Shown one piece after another: positions 1 through 9,446 of a stretch of DNA of 64,000 nt (position 1 is the stretch's first letter; each line of letters begins with the position of its first letter). The notes beneath the pieces were generated by a model that was not told where the DNA came from, searched no databases, and worked only from the letters and a program-made list of their open reading frames with translations. This DNA is from an uncultured Flavobacteriaceae bacterium (GTDB lineage: Bacteria; Bacteroidota; Bacteroidia; Flavobacteriales; Flavobacteriaceae). The stretch spans positions 1-64,000 of the forward strand of contig CALSOZ010000010.1 of the NCBI GenBank assembly GCA_943788095.1. The letters are read 5' to 3'. The position numbers and the translations under genes are program-made.

Positions 1-993
1 TAAAATAATCTACAGGGATGTTTTCATAAGAATCACTAAAAACAGAAATTACATTATTAGGGTTTGTAGTCGGAGCTGGTGCTAGTTCAAACTGACCAGA
101 AGCATTTATAGTCAAAGACCCATCTGCTTCTACACCACCCAAACTCGCTGTTATAACAGCTGTACCACTACTAACATCGATGTTTCCAAATTCATTTATA
201 AAAGCAATACTCGGTTCCGAAGATGTAAAGTCAAAGTAACTTGGTGCTACATTGAGTGTTTTATCAATTCCAGTGCCTAAATTGAATGTTTGTGTGAAGC
301 CTGTTAATTCTAAACTAATTCCTGCAAAAACATCTTTAACAACATCTTCACCATTCTCAATAGCGGGTCTTGGTTGTCCGATGGTTCCTAGTTTTTCAAA
401 TTTCAATTCATCAATCCAAAAGGTGTATCCAGATCCTCCTGTACTTTGAGTTCCCGCAGAATACCAAAACATTCCTCTTTCATCAAAAAGTTTTGAAGCA
501 TCAGGGATTGGAATGACATATTTTTGCCAGTTGGTGCCTAAATTAATTCCAGTATCAGATACTTCATATTTGTTTAATCCAAAGTCTTGACCAAAACCCA
601 TGGCTCCAATAGCAACTCCTCTTGATGCTTTCGCCCAAAAGGTTAGGGCATCGAATTCTGTAAGGTCACGACCTGATCCATCCACTATAAAGCTAGCTCC
701 TGCATAATTTCCTGCAGGATCGTTTTCATTTGGCACATCAAATCGCATGGAAGCAGCACTTTCATAGCCTTCGCTTTCGTCAACTGTCCAAGCAGTTTCC
801 TTTGATCCTGTGTATGGCTTGTAAAAATCCTCTCCGAGTCCAATGGGTGAATCTGTAAATATTTCACCTGTTTTAGACTAAGTGTGCAAATTCGATTCTG
901 ATCCGTGATATCTCGTTCACAACTCATCATGACTATTAAAAGTAATCCTGAGAGCAGTGTGATTTTTGAATACATAAATTTTATATTTTTCAT
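1..993 (-). pseudogene. Secreted glycan-binding lipoprotein, frameshifted and cut by window edge
   Basis: Residues 1-25 form a lipoprotein signal peptide ending in MMSC, so the product should be an outer-membrane or surface lipoprotein. The signal frame (from 993) runs about 35 codons. After that the meaningful protein continues in a different frame, open from about 877 to the window edge, with a TAG at 878-880 closing its upstream side. The downstream frame reads like the jelly-roll carbohydrate-binding modules of flavobacterial laminarin loci (GEIFTDSPIGLGEDFY, then DALTFWAKA, then FWIDELKFEKLGT), followed by a BIG2/Ig-like stretch. It may be a surface glycan-binding protein or the front of a multidomain GH16 enzyme; the catalytic part, if any, lies outside the window. 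It is 11 bp downstream of the glycosidase gene, consistent with one operon. The break may be a sequencing error or real decay. Confidence 0.7.
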
Positions 994-1004
994 TTTATAA
1001 TTTT

Positions 1005-4000
1005 TTATTTTCCAATATTAATATGTATGTATGTTCTGATTTCCCATTCACTTCCAAATCCAAAGCCAACATTACTAATTGGTGGTATTGGTGGATAGGT
1101 GTTTTCTGGTACAAAAGTAGGAGCGTAACGAGGCGAATGTTCATTTAAAGAACGCCATGTACCACGTAAGCCTACTTGGGTATTTGGAAGGATGAACCAA
1201 TCTGGTTTTCCTAAGGTGGTTGATAGATCTAACATGAACTGTGCAGGATAGGTCAAGTTAAAATCACGGTGATAATCAAAAGGACCCCAGTCATTAAATT
1301 TGAACGTATGGGTTATTTTTAATTTATTATAAATCACTCTAACATCGCCTCCCATCCGCTCAATGAGTCGATCGCTGTCTCCATTTGCCTGCGCATTTCC
1401 TAGATATAAGTTTGCGATCAAACCAAGGTTTGGTCTCACTTTAGATACAATTCGAGAATGTGCTTCCCATAAATCTTGTGCAGGGGCCGCATTCGGAAAG
1501 GCAAAAGAAGTACGATTTGCTAAGAATCCAACCGCGGCATCTTGCGCTGTTGGGTGATGACGGAAAACAAACCCAAGGTTAAATGCAAATTTAGCATCCT
1601 CCGCTCGGTCGTTATCCCATTCATACATCCATGTTCCTGGAGTCGGATCGTAAGAAAATAAGAGTTCTCCTGCTGTGGTTTCTCTATTGGATCTTACTGC
1701 AAATGGATCGTCTTGAATATTTCTAAGGCGACCAGTTCCTCCGTTTAAATCATTTGGCATAGCACCAACAATTGGCTTTTGCCATAAAAAGTTAGGAGCG
1801 ATTTGAAAATCTCCAAATGTGTATGCAAACCCAGTTAAAAAGTTATTTTGGTTTCCGCTTCCAGAATCCTTCAATTTCCATCCTGTGAATGTTTGTGTTT
1901 GATCGGATCCACCGTTAGCAACTAAGCCCATGCTAGCCCCTTGTGCATACCATTTAAAAGCGCCTTTTTGAAAGGTTAGCTTCGCTTTGGCTCCCCAGTT
2001 ATCTTTTTCATCGACTTCATCAGTATAAATGATGTAGTTATCAGTTGTTCCTTCTGCAATTTGAAATTCGCGTCCATTTAACGGTTGTCCACCCCAAATA
2101 CCACCAGCTTCAAAAATAAAATCTCCAAATTTTCTAGCAGTATGCAATGTGACTCTACGTGTTTTTGGAAGTGGTACAGCTATCGAAGTAACAGCTTCTC
2201 CAACATCATCAATGTCTTCATGATACACTCCAGTTACATCCCATTTCCCTATTTTAGTTCCATATTTCAATAGGACTGCAGGGTTAGCTCCCCACCAAAG
2301 TTGAGATCCAAAAGCGGCTTTTAATCCTTTTAAAGCGCCTTTACCATCTACTTCAATTCCTAAAATTTCTCCATTATAAAGGTCAAGGTTTGGACCATAA
2401 TTAGCCTCTCTGTATAATCCAAAGAAATCACCTTCGTAACTCCAGTGGTAATGTCCAGTTCTATAAAACCCTCTTAAGTTAAATTCTTTTGCATTCCAAT
2501 CAAATTCAGCATTGTATATTTTAACTCTGTTTGGATCTGTAATTTCTACATTTCCATCATCTGTATTTACGGATATTGGTCGCCCCGTATTTTCATAAAA
2601 TATTTCGTCAATTGGGTTATCAGCGACATTTCCCAGAATATTAAAATTAACATTCGCTCTCATATTAGAGTTTGGATTTGCTTCGACTCCAATAAAATAC
2701 GATTGCATGTGATCAAATCCTAGTTCATTAGGAAATGTGGCTTTTTTCGGGTCCTCTGTATCTGGTGTTGTAAGAAGACTTCCACCTGTATTAAACGTTG
2801 TAAACTCAGCTCTCATGTTGCTTAGTTTAATTTTTTCATTACCACCTAAAGCTGCTTTGTCGCCTCTAGCTTGAAGGACAGCGGCCATTAATTCGATGTT
2901 TTCAAAATGAGTGTTTAAAAATTCAGGAGTCACACCCTCTTCATAAGGATTTAATTGGTGTGCTTCTTTTAAGGCATAATAGGCCGCTCTTGGATATAAG
3001 GTATATAAGCCTCTTACATCGGTTGGTCCTTTAGCACAAATTCCAAACCATTCTTCGTTCATGTTATTTTCTCCAGGCGCAAGATCCAATGAATAGCCTC
3101 CATTTGCCCATGATGCATTGTTGTCATGCACTTCTAAGTTTTTAGTTTGTCCAAATTTCCACCAACCGTCACTAAATTGAAATGTGAAACCCCCAATTGC
3201 ATTTTCTGACTTCCCTAAACCGGCAGCATTCTGGTAAATATCTTTCCAGTTTTCTACCATATAGTAAGCTTGCATCTTTTGATCTTCTGCATTTTTAATC
3301 GCATTAAATGAATCCGCACCAAACTCGGTTAACATAATTGGAATCTTCAGTTTTTCTTTAACCGTTTTAAAAGCATCTGTAAAAGAAGAACCTCGATACA
3401 TATTGGTTCCGAAAACATCAATGTTTTTACATTCTTCTGCAATGATATCGATAAATAATACATCTCCATTACAAATTGCTATGGGATGGGATCCATCAAT
3501 ACTCTTCATTTTGATAGAAGCATCGTTCATCAGCTTGTACATCGGTCTTCCACGTTCTTCTCCAATAAAATCAATCTTTTCTTGCTCATCAGGAAAATCT
3601 TCGGTTTCAGCACCGGCCCAAAAAAGTCCGTAATTGTTTTCATTACCTAATAAAAACATTAGTAAACCAGGAGTGTCTTTATAATCTTGAGCCAATTTGG
3701 TTGCTTCAGACATTAAAAGTTTTTGAGTGTCTGGATCTCTGTAATCTGTTACAGGAACCCATGTACCATTAATAGTGAGTCCGTAACGACCAAAGGAATG
3801 GTTCAACAAAGTGTATATACCATACTTTTCATAGATGTATTTTATCCATTTGGGCTGTACTCCTGTGTATTGTCTTATGACATTCACCCCCATATTTTTT
3901 AACAATCCCATTTCGGCGTCCAGAGCTGCTTTAATAACATCGTCCGATTGCTTCCACAAACTATAGGAGAAATTTGTACCTATTGGAAAATAATCCCAGT

Positions 4001-4142
4001 TCATCCCATTAATCATGAAGTGTTCGCCATTGACAACTAACTTCATTCCATCATCATCATTCAAAACAGATACTTTATCTGCTTGAGCAAAAATTGATGT
4101 TATTAATAAGAAAAATACTATTCTTATAAAATTGTGTTTCAT
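1005..4142 (-). CDS. Clan GH-A glycosidase fused to outer-membrane-barrel-like C-terminal region
   Basis: The product is 1045 residues with a Sec signal peptide (about 1-20). Residues 25-400 form a TIM-barrel glycosidase resembling GH2/GH5. The clan GH-A pair is visible: N167-E168 in LLGNENN as acid/base and E273 in MLTEFGADS as nucleophile. From about residue 420 to the end the sequence changes to short amphipathic beta strands rich in aromatic residues and Gly/Asn/Asp turns, as in outer-membrane porin-like barrels. It ends in a strand (RTYIHINIGK) rather than the usual terminal Phe. The neighbouring binding lipoprotein suggests a beta-glucan such as laminarin as substrate, which is inference. 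The ATG at 4142 gives an intact signal peptide. The exact GH family could not be assigned by eye. Confidence 0.8.
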   Translation of the reverse strand: MKHNFIRIVFFLLITSIFAQADKVSVLNDDDGMKLVVNGEHFMINGMNWDYFPIGTNFSYSLWKQSDDVIKAALDAEMGLLKNMGVNVIRQYTGVQPKWIKYIYEKYGIYTLLNHSFGRYGLTINGTWVPVTDYRDPDTQKLLMSEATKLAQDYKDTPGLLMFLLGNENNYGLFWAGAETEDFPDEQEKIDFIGEERGRPMYKLMNDASIKMKSIDGSHPIAICNGDVLFIDIIAEECKNIDVFGTNMYRGSSFTDAFKTVKEKLKIPIMLTEFGADSFNAIKNAEDQKMQAYYMVENWKDIYQNAAGLGKSENAIGGFTFQFSDGWWKFGQTKNLEVHDNNASWANGGYSLDLAPGENNMNEEWFGICAKGPTDVRGLYTLYPRAAYYALKEAHQLNPYEEGVTPEFLNTHFENIELMAAVLQARGDKAALGGNEKIKLSNMRAEFTTFNTGGSLLTTPDTEDPKKATFPNELGFDHMQSYFIGVEANPNSNMRANVNFNILGNVADNPIDEIFYENTGRPISVNTDDGNVEITDPNRVKIYNAEFDWNAKEFNLRGFYRTGHYHWSYEGDFFGLYREANYGPNLDLYNGEILGIEVDGKGALKGLKAAFGSQLWWGANPAVLLKYGTKIGKWDVTGVYHEDIDDVGEAVTSIAVPLPKTRRVTLHTARKFGDFIFEAGGIWGGQPLNGREFQIAEGTTDNYIIYTDEVDEKDNWGAKAKLTFQKGAFKWYAQGASMGLVANGGSDQTQTFTGWKLKDSGSGNQNNFLTGFAYTFGDFQIAPNFLWQKPIVGAMPNDLNGGTGRLRNIQDDPFAVRSNRETTAGELLFSYDPTPGTWMYEWDNDRAEDAKFAFNLGFVFRHHPTAQDAAVGFLANRTSFAFPNAAPAQDLWEAHSRIVSKVRPNLGLIANLYLGNAQANGDSDRLIERMGGDVRVIYNKLKITHTFKFNDWGPFDYHRDFNLTYPAQFMLDLSTTLGKPDWFILPNTQVGLRGTWRSLNEHSPRYAPTFVPENTYPPIPPISNVGFGFGSEWEIRTYIHINIGK

Positions 4143-4723
4143 AATTTACTTGAGTTTTTTAATTGTTAATGTTAAATTGTTTTAATTTTAAAAGCTAACT
4201 GTTTATAATATTTAAGTAGTATGTAGTTATAACAAATCCATATTGGAAAATTATATCAATTTATTGAGAAATTAGCAAAACCTACCTCAACAAAAAACAT
4301 ACATGATAATTTTAAGAGGGTTTTATCAACGATATCTAAACAAACCACCCATAAAATTGAATTAAAAGACCATGGGTTTCATAGTAATGTTGTGGGAATG
4401 TTTGGGTATGTATTGGTATGTAGATCTTTAAATTATATTCTAACTCTATAAATCAAGATGTAATATGATCGAATCAAAAGGTAAATTCATTTTCACTAAA
4501 AAATCTGTATTGTTTGATTATAGCATTTATTTGAGATAAATTATTAAAAGTTGAAATTGATTTTATTGAGTAAATTGGTTAATAATATGAACATAGACGT
4601 GAATTTTAAATTGATTGATACGTACCGTTATTTTTAAGTCATAAATTTTTCTACTCGTCGTCAATTCTTAGATCATTTTTTAAACAAAACAATCCAACCA
4701 CTTTCGTGATTGGATTGATTTAG
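4143..4723. other. Non-coding stretch upstream of the glycosidase gene
   Basis: About 580 bp of very AT-rich sequence with no convincing open frame on either strand. It should contain the promoter of the glycosidase operon. The only structured element I see is the set of three tandem 10-bp repeats at 4391-4422. The tRNA-Pro gene begins at its far side. Confidence 0.6.
4391..4422. repeat. Three tandem 10-bp repeats, possible operator
   Basis: The decamers TGTGGGAATG, TTTGGGTATG and TATTGGTATG follow each other directly, then TA. Two of the three differ at only a few positions, and the 10-bp period puts each copy on the same face of the helix. They lie about 250 bp upstream of the glycosidase start. 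Binding by a PUL regulator is inference from position and phasing. Confidence 0.4.
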
Positions 4724-4798
4724 TCGGGGTGGCAGGATTCGAACCTGCGGCCTCCACGTCCCAAACGTGGCGCGATAACCGGGCTACGCTACACCCCG
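4724..4798 (-). tRNA. tRNA-Pro (anticodon TGG)
   Basis: On the minus strand the acceptor stem CGGGGTG pairs with CACCCCG. The anticodon stem CCACG/CGTGG encloses the loop TTTGGGA with anticodon TGG, and the T-arm has the usual GGTTCGAATCC-type sequence. The discriminator is A. The 3' CCA is not encoded, since the next bases are CT. Confidence 0.95.
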
Positions 4799-5025
4799 AG
4801 TTGATTATCATTTCAATAAATCTATCTATATATAGATTTAGAACTTATAAATATCCTAAAAAATAGATATTTCATTAATTTTAAAAATACTAACGCAATA
4901 ACGAGAGTACTTTATTTTGTCGTGGTGAGATAACAATGCCTTTGGCTTTGCATGCCGGGCTACGTCCTGTCACACATTTTTGCGTGATGCACTGAATTGA
5001 TTATCTATTGTGACTTTACTAATTG

Positions 5026-5109
5026 CGGAGAGACAGGGACTCGAACCCTGGCGACAGTTACCCGTCGACAGATTAGCAATCTGCTCCATTACCACTCTGG
5101 CACCTCTCC
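5026..5109 (-). tRNA. tRNA-Ser (anticodon GCT)
   Basis: This is an 84-nt class II tRNA on the minus strand. The acceptor stem GGAGAGG pairs with TCTCTCC (one G-T pair), followed by discriminator G. The anticodon loop TTGCTAA sits in a GCAGA/TCTGT stem and gives anticodon GCT. An extended variable arm precedes the T-arm, as expected for tRNA-Ser. It lies 227 bp upstream of tRNA-Pro on the same strand. CCA is not encoded. Confidence 0.94.
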
Positions 5110-5208
5110 TATTTAATGAACTTAAGCAATTAAAATTGCGGTTGCAAATGTAGCTGTTCATTATTAAGAACGCAAACTATTTTTTTAATTTTTTAAAAGA
5201 AAATTAAC

Positions 5209-7257
5209 TTAGTCTGGGTATTCAATACGTAAGTGATAGATATTAGCCAACTTACGTTTTAAAACCTTCTTAATAGATTGTATTTCTTTGAATGTAATAT
5301 TTGCATTTAAAAACTGATTTGATTCCATTTGCTTAGAAATGATCATATCTACAAAATCATTGATTTTTGTAGAGGTTGGATTTTTCAAACTCTTGGAGGC
5401 TGCCTCAACACTATCACACATCATAAGTATGGCGGTTTCTTTACTAAATGGATTTGGACTCCTATACGCAAAATCTACTTCATCAAAATCTTGATTGGTC
5501 TCACTTTGTTTGTTTAAAAAATAATACACCACACTGGTGCCGTGGTGTGTCCTAATAAAATCGATGACTCGGTCCGGTAGATTGTTTTTCTTTGCCAACT
5601 CTATACCATCAATGACATGATTTATAATAATTCGGGCACTTTCCTTTGGCGATAATTCATCATGCGGATTGGTACCCGTCGATTGATTTTCGGTAAAATA
5701 GGTCGGGTTGGTCATTTTTCCAATATCGTGGTACAAGGCTCCTACTCTAACAAGCATGGCATTGGCACCAATTTCATTGGCAGCCGCTTCGGCAAGATTT
5801 GCTACGTTTAACGAATGGTGAAAGGTTCCTGGGGCTTTCTCAGACAATTCTTTCAATAACTTAGAATTGGTATCCGAAAGCTCTAACAACGACACATCGG
5901 ACACCAGTCCAAAGAGTTTTTCGTATACATAGATCAGCGGTTGAACAAACAGAGTTGCCAATCCACACAAAACGAACAATAAAAAAGTTTCCCATTGTAA
6001 ATTATCGATACTCCCTTCATGAATTACAAAAAACGCAAAATAGGATACAATATAAATGAGAGTTATTTGACCAACAGAAATAAATAAATTAGCGCGTTTA
6101 TAAAGTTCGGAAACCGTTAATATGGTGACAATCCCTGCGATGATTTGCAAAAACATATATTCATAGTTGTTCGCGACCACAAAGCCCAATAACAACACTG
6201 TAATAACATGAGTGAATAATCCTAAACGAGCATCAAAAAATGCTTTTAAGATTAAGGGTAAAATACAAAGCGGAACTATGTAAATATAAGACGAATTATA
6301 ATTCACTACCAGCGTGGTCAGAAGGACCATCAATACGATGTTGAAAAAAATAAAGGTGACTTTGGTATTGTTTGAAAATACTTCAATTCTATATTTTTTC
6401 ATAAATAACAATAGCATCAACAACGCTAAGGAAACCAAAACAGTATATGCAATGACCACCAGAGTATAGTTTGAATCTGTCCAAACTTGAGATTCATATT
6501 CAGACTCTAACGAGTTTAAAACCGCATAGTTATCTCCTTGAACCACTTCGCCTTTTGAAATAATAAGGGTTTGCTTATCGACGCGACCTCTGACTAATTT
6601 TAGTTGATTTAGTCGTTCATCGAGTGAAATCTGTGTCAGGGCTTTATTGAGTCCAGCATTGGGTTTTACAACATCAAAAAATAAGGCTAAATAACGCTGG
6701 CGATAGGCCTCTAATTGTAATTTGTTTATATTGGATTCTACAAATGATTTTAAATTGGTTTGAAGAAAAAAACTATCAAAAGGTTTAACTCCACTTTGCG
6801 TTTTATTGACTAGGATCGAGATGGGCTGGTTAGGATCATAATCATATTGGTCTTGAATCACCCCACTTTTATATATTTGTTCTAAAAGTTGAATGCCGTT
6901 CTCAAACAAATCAAGTTTAATTTGATCCTTTGGTAGCTCAAAAAATAACCGTTCAAATGCAGTTGCATATTCGTTTTTTACATTTGAAAAAACGAGCGTA
7001 TCTACATCAAAAAAAACAGGGGACTGCTTTGTAATTTGTTGTTTTTCGGCCTCAATTTCTTCGACTGTTTTTTTAATCGCAAAATCAAAAGGGGCGTATA
7101 AATTTTCAGATTGCCAAGGTTTTCCTTTTTCAAAACTGTATCTAAATGTTCCACTTTTCGGAAATAAATAAACAATAACAAAGGTGGTTAATACAAAAAG
7201 AAAGACCTTATAAATTAAGGAATGATTTTTATGGAAAATATTAATTAGGTCTTTCAT
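5209..7257 (-). CDS. pgpH: 7TM receptor with intracellular HD hydrolase (PgpH/YqfF type)
   Basis: A 682-residue membrane protein. One N-terminal helix (about 16-32) is followed by an extracytoplasmic 7TMR-HDED region (about 40-265), a block of roughly seven hydrophobic helices (about 265-450), and a cytoplasmic HD domain. The HD domain shows metal-binding H480/H481 in TFHHSLN and H510-D511 in YHDIGKM, plus a later HHGTS motif. Listeria PgpH of this architecture hydrolyses cyclic di-AMP, so a role in c-di-AMP turnover is the likely one. It is transcribed towards the tRNA genes and is divergent from the thiolase gene. Family assignment is secure; substrate is inferred from the family. Confidence 0.9.
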   Translation of the reverse strand: MKDLINIFHKNHSLIYKVFLFVLTTFVIVYLFPKSGTFRYSFEKGKPWQSENLYAPFDFAIKKTVEEIEAEKQQITKQSPVFFDVDTLVFSNVKNEYATAFERLFFELPKDQIKLDLFENGIQLLEQIYKSGVIQDQYDYDPNQPISILVNKTQSGVKPFDSFFLQTNLKSFVESNINKLQLEAYRQRYLALFFDVVKPNAGLNKALTQISLDERLNQLKLVRGRVDKQTLIISKGEVVQGDNYAVLNSLESEYESQVWTDSNYTLVVIAYTVLVSLALLMLLLFMKKYRIEVFSNNTKVTFIFFNIVLMVLLTTLVVNYNSSYIYIVPLCILPLILKAFFDARLGLFTHVITVLLLGFVVANNYEYMFLQIIAGIVTILTVSELYKRANLFISVGQITLIYIVSYFAFFVIHEGSIDNLQWETFLLFVLCGLATLFVQPLIYVYEKLFGLVSDVSLLELSDTNSKLLKELSEKAPGTFHHSLNVANLAEAAANEIGANAMLVRVGALYHDIGKMTNPTYFTENQSTGTNPHDELSPKESARIIINHVIDGIELAKKNNLPDRVIDFIRTHHGTSVVYYFLNKQSETNQDFDEVDFAYRSPNPFSKETAILMMCDSVEAASKSLKNPTSTKINDFVDMIISKQMESNQFLNANITFKEIQSIKKVLKRKLANIYHLRIEYPD

Positions 7258-7459
7258 CGCAGTTAAATAGACAGTTTTAAAAATTAAAAAATTAGTTGAC
7301 TCTTAAAACTAAAGATCTCAACCAATCCAACTATTATGATCTTGTTAATACCCAAAAGTAATAAAAAGAAGTGCATTTTCTTCCCATATTAGGATAATCC
7401 TACTTTATATATCCTAAATTTTAGTTATTTTCGCAAGGAACATCTGTAAATAGTGATCT

Positions 7460-8641
7460 ATGAATAAAGACGTTGTCATTGTATCCGCTGCAAGAACCCC
7501 TATCGGAAGTTTTTTGGGAGGTCTATCCTCCGTTTCTGCACCGAAATTAGGTGCCATCGCAATTAAAGGTGCTCTCGATAAAATCAATTTAAATCCCAAT
7601 TTGGTAGAAGAAGTTTTAATGGGTCATGTCGTCCAAGCTGGCACAGGACAAGCGCCTGCAAAACAAGCCGCCATTGAGGCGGGTATCCCCGATACTGTCC
7701 CTTGTACTACCGTTAATAAAGTATGTGCTTCTGGCATGAAAACCATTATGCAAGCGGCCCAATCAATCGCTCTTGGCGATGCAGACATTATTGTTGCTGG
7801 TGGGATGGAAAACATGAGTTTAATTCCGCATTATCAACAGGCGCGTTCGGGTCAGAAATTTGGCCCAATTTCAGTTGAAGACGGTCTTCAAAGAGATGGA
7901 TTGGTAGATGTCTATGCACAAGAAGCCATGGGCGTATTTGCCGATAGCTGTGCCGAAAAATACAACTTAACTAGAGAAGATCAGGATGCTTTTGCCATAC
8001 AATCCTATAAACGATCAACCGATGCATGGAATTCAGGTAAATTCAATTCCGAAGTGGTACCCGTCACAGTCCCGCAACGAAGAGGCGAACCAATCATTGT
8101 CGATAGAGATGAGGAATATACAAACGTCCGTTTAGATAAAATACCAAACTTGCGTGCCGCATTCACAAAAACAGGGACGGTTACTGCTGCAAACGCCTCT
8201 ACCATAAATGATGGTGCCGCTGCTTTAGTACTCATGAGCAAGTGCAAAGCTGATGAACTCGGTCTAAAACCTTTAGCTACAATCAAAGGGTACGCAGACG
8301 CTTCGAAAGCACCCGAATGGTTTACGGTCGCCCCCTCAAAAGCATTGCCAAAAGCACTTGCGAAAGCAAATATGAGTATTTCTGATGTTGACTATTTTGA
8401 ATTCAATGAAGCCTTTTCAGTCGTTGGTCTTGCGAATATGAAACTTTTAGAACTCAATGACTCAAATGTTAATGTTAATGGCGGCGCAGTTTCTTTAGGA
8501 CATCCTTTAGGATGTTCGGGAGCAAGAATTGTGGTGACTCTGTTAAGTGTTCTGGAACAAAATAATGGAAAAATTGGAGCTGCAGCTATTTGTAATGGCG
8601 GTGGCGGTGCTTCGGCATTAATCCTCGAACGAAATTTATAA
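7460..8641 (+). CDS. atoB: Acetyl-CoA C-acetyltransferase (thiolase)
   Basis: A 393-residue thiolase II, the usual family length, condensing or cleaving acetyl-CoA units. The nucleophile C89 lies in [10 protein letters not shown]348 in [10 protein letters not shown] and C378 in AICNGGGG complete the active site. The NEAFS motif near residue 316 is also present. The NlpC/P60 gene starts three bases after its stop, so the two are probably co-transcribed, without an obvious functional link. The 3-hydroxyacyl-CoA dehydrogenase gene at 28 kb could act in the same acyl-CoA pathway. The degradative versus biosynthetic direction cannot be told from sequence. Confidence 0.95.
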   Translation: MNKDVVIVSAARTPIGSFLGGLSSVSAPKLGAIAIKGALDKINLNPNLVEEVLMGHVVQAGTGQAPAKQAAIEAGIPDTVPCTTVNKVCASGMKTIMQAAQSIALGDADIIVAGGMENMSLIPHYQQARSGQKFGPISVEDGLQRDGLVDVYAQEAMGVFADSCAEKYNLTREDQDAFAIQSYKRSTDAWNSGKFNSEVVPVTVPQRRGEPIIVDRDEEYTNVRLDKIPNLRAAFTKTGTVTAANASTINDGAAALVLMSKCKADELGLKPLATIKGYADASKAPEWFTVAPSKALPKALAKANMSISDVDYFEFNEAFSVVGLANMKLLELNDSNVNVNGGAVSLGHPLGCSGARIVVTLLSVLEQNNGKIGAAAICNGGGGASALILERNL

Positions 8642-8644
8642 GCA

Positions 8645-9397
8645 ATGCAATACGGCCTTTGCTATTTAAGCGTTGTCGCTTTAAGATCTGAAGCTTCTAA
8701 TTCAAGTGAATTGGTTTCTCAAGTACTTTATGGCGATTATTTTAAAGTTTTGGAACATCGTAAAACGTGGAGTCGAATTCGATTGGGCTTTGATAAGTAT
8801 GAAGGCTGGATTGACAATAAGCAATTTCAATTCATCGAAGAAGCAGACTACAAACACCTTCATAAATCTCCACCTTCAATGTCCACAGATTTGGTTGATT
8901 TTATATCCAATCAAGAACAGCAATTACATCCCATTTTATTAGGCTCATCCCTCAATGGGCTCTCCTATTTAAATCACACTTTTGAAGGGGCTGAATCGGT
9001 TGGACATAAGGTTAAATCTAAACTTGTTGAAACCGCAATATTGTATCTAAACACTCCGTATTTATGGGGTGGAAAAACACCTTTCGGAATTGACTGTTCG
9101 GGGTTCGTTCAAATGGTTTATAAACTCAATGGTTTTAACGTTTTGAGAGATGCCTCACAACAAGCCTCACAAGGCGAAGCCCTCAGTTTTATAGAAGAAA
9201 GCGAACCAGGAGATTTAGCGTTTTTTGACAATAGCGAAGGGGATATTATCCATGTTGGTATTATCATGGAAGACCATCATATTATTCATGCGCATGGCAA
9301 AGTCAGAGTGGACCTCTTAGACCAGAGTGGGATCTATAATGTGGATACTAAAACACATTCCCACAAACTAAGAGTGATCAAAAAAATAATTCCATAA
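8645..9397 (+). CDS. NlpC/P60 family peptidoglycan hydrolase with SH3 domain
   Basis: A 250-residue protein. Residues 5-65 form a bacterial SH3-like domain (EGWIDNKQ end). Residues 120-250 form an NlpC/P60 papain-like cysteine peptidase. Catalytic C151 lies in GIDCSGFVQ, H203 in DIIHVGI, and a third polar position (H215 or H217) in HIIHAHG. The family cleaves gamma-D-Glu-diamino acid bonds in peptidoglycan stem peptides. No signal peptide is evident at this start, which is unusual for a wall hydrolase and may mean a cytoplasmic recycling role, as for YkfC-like enzymes. It follows the thiolase gene by three bases and ends at a hairpin terminator. Confidence 0.9.
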   Translation: MQYGLCYLSVVALRSEASNSSELVSQVLYGDYFKVLEHRKTWSRIRLGFDKYEGWIDNKQFQFIEEADYKHLHKSPPSMSTDLVDFISNQEQQLHPILLGSSLNGLSYLNHTFEGAESVGHKVKSKLVETAILYLNTPYLWGGKTPFGIDCSGFVQMVYKLNGFNVLRDASQQASQGEALSFIEESEPGDLAFFDNSEGDIIHVGIIMEDHHIIHAHGKVRVDLLDQSGIYNVDTKTHSHKLRVIKKIIP

Positions 9398-9428
9398 AAA
9401 AGCCATTCAACTTGAATGGCTTTTTTTA
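9396..9428. terminator. Bidirectional hairpin terminator
   Basis: An AGCCATTC/GAATGGCT stem with loop AACTT is flanked by an A run on the left and a T run on the right. It lies between the convergent NlpC/P60 and TPR genes and can serve both. Confidence 0.85.
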
Positions 9429-9446
9429 TACTAGTTGAAAGAATTC

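Noticed and set aside
4860-5020. Degenerate gene between the tRNA genes
   Set aside because: A short GC-richer patch near 4930-4970 stands out, but no frame gives a recognisable protein and no RNA fold is convincing.
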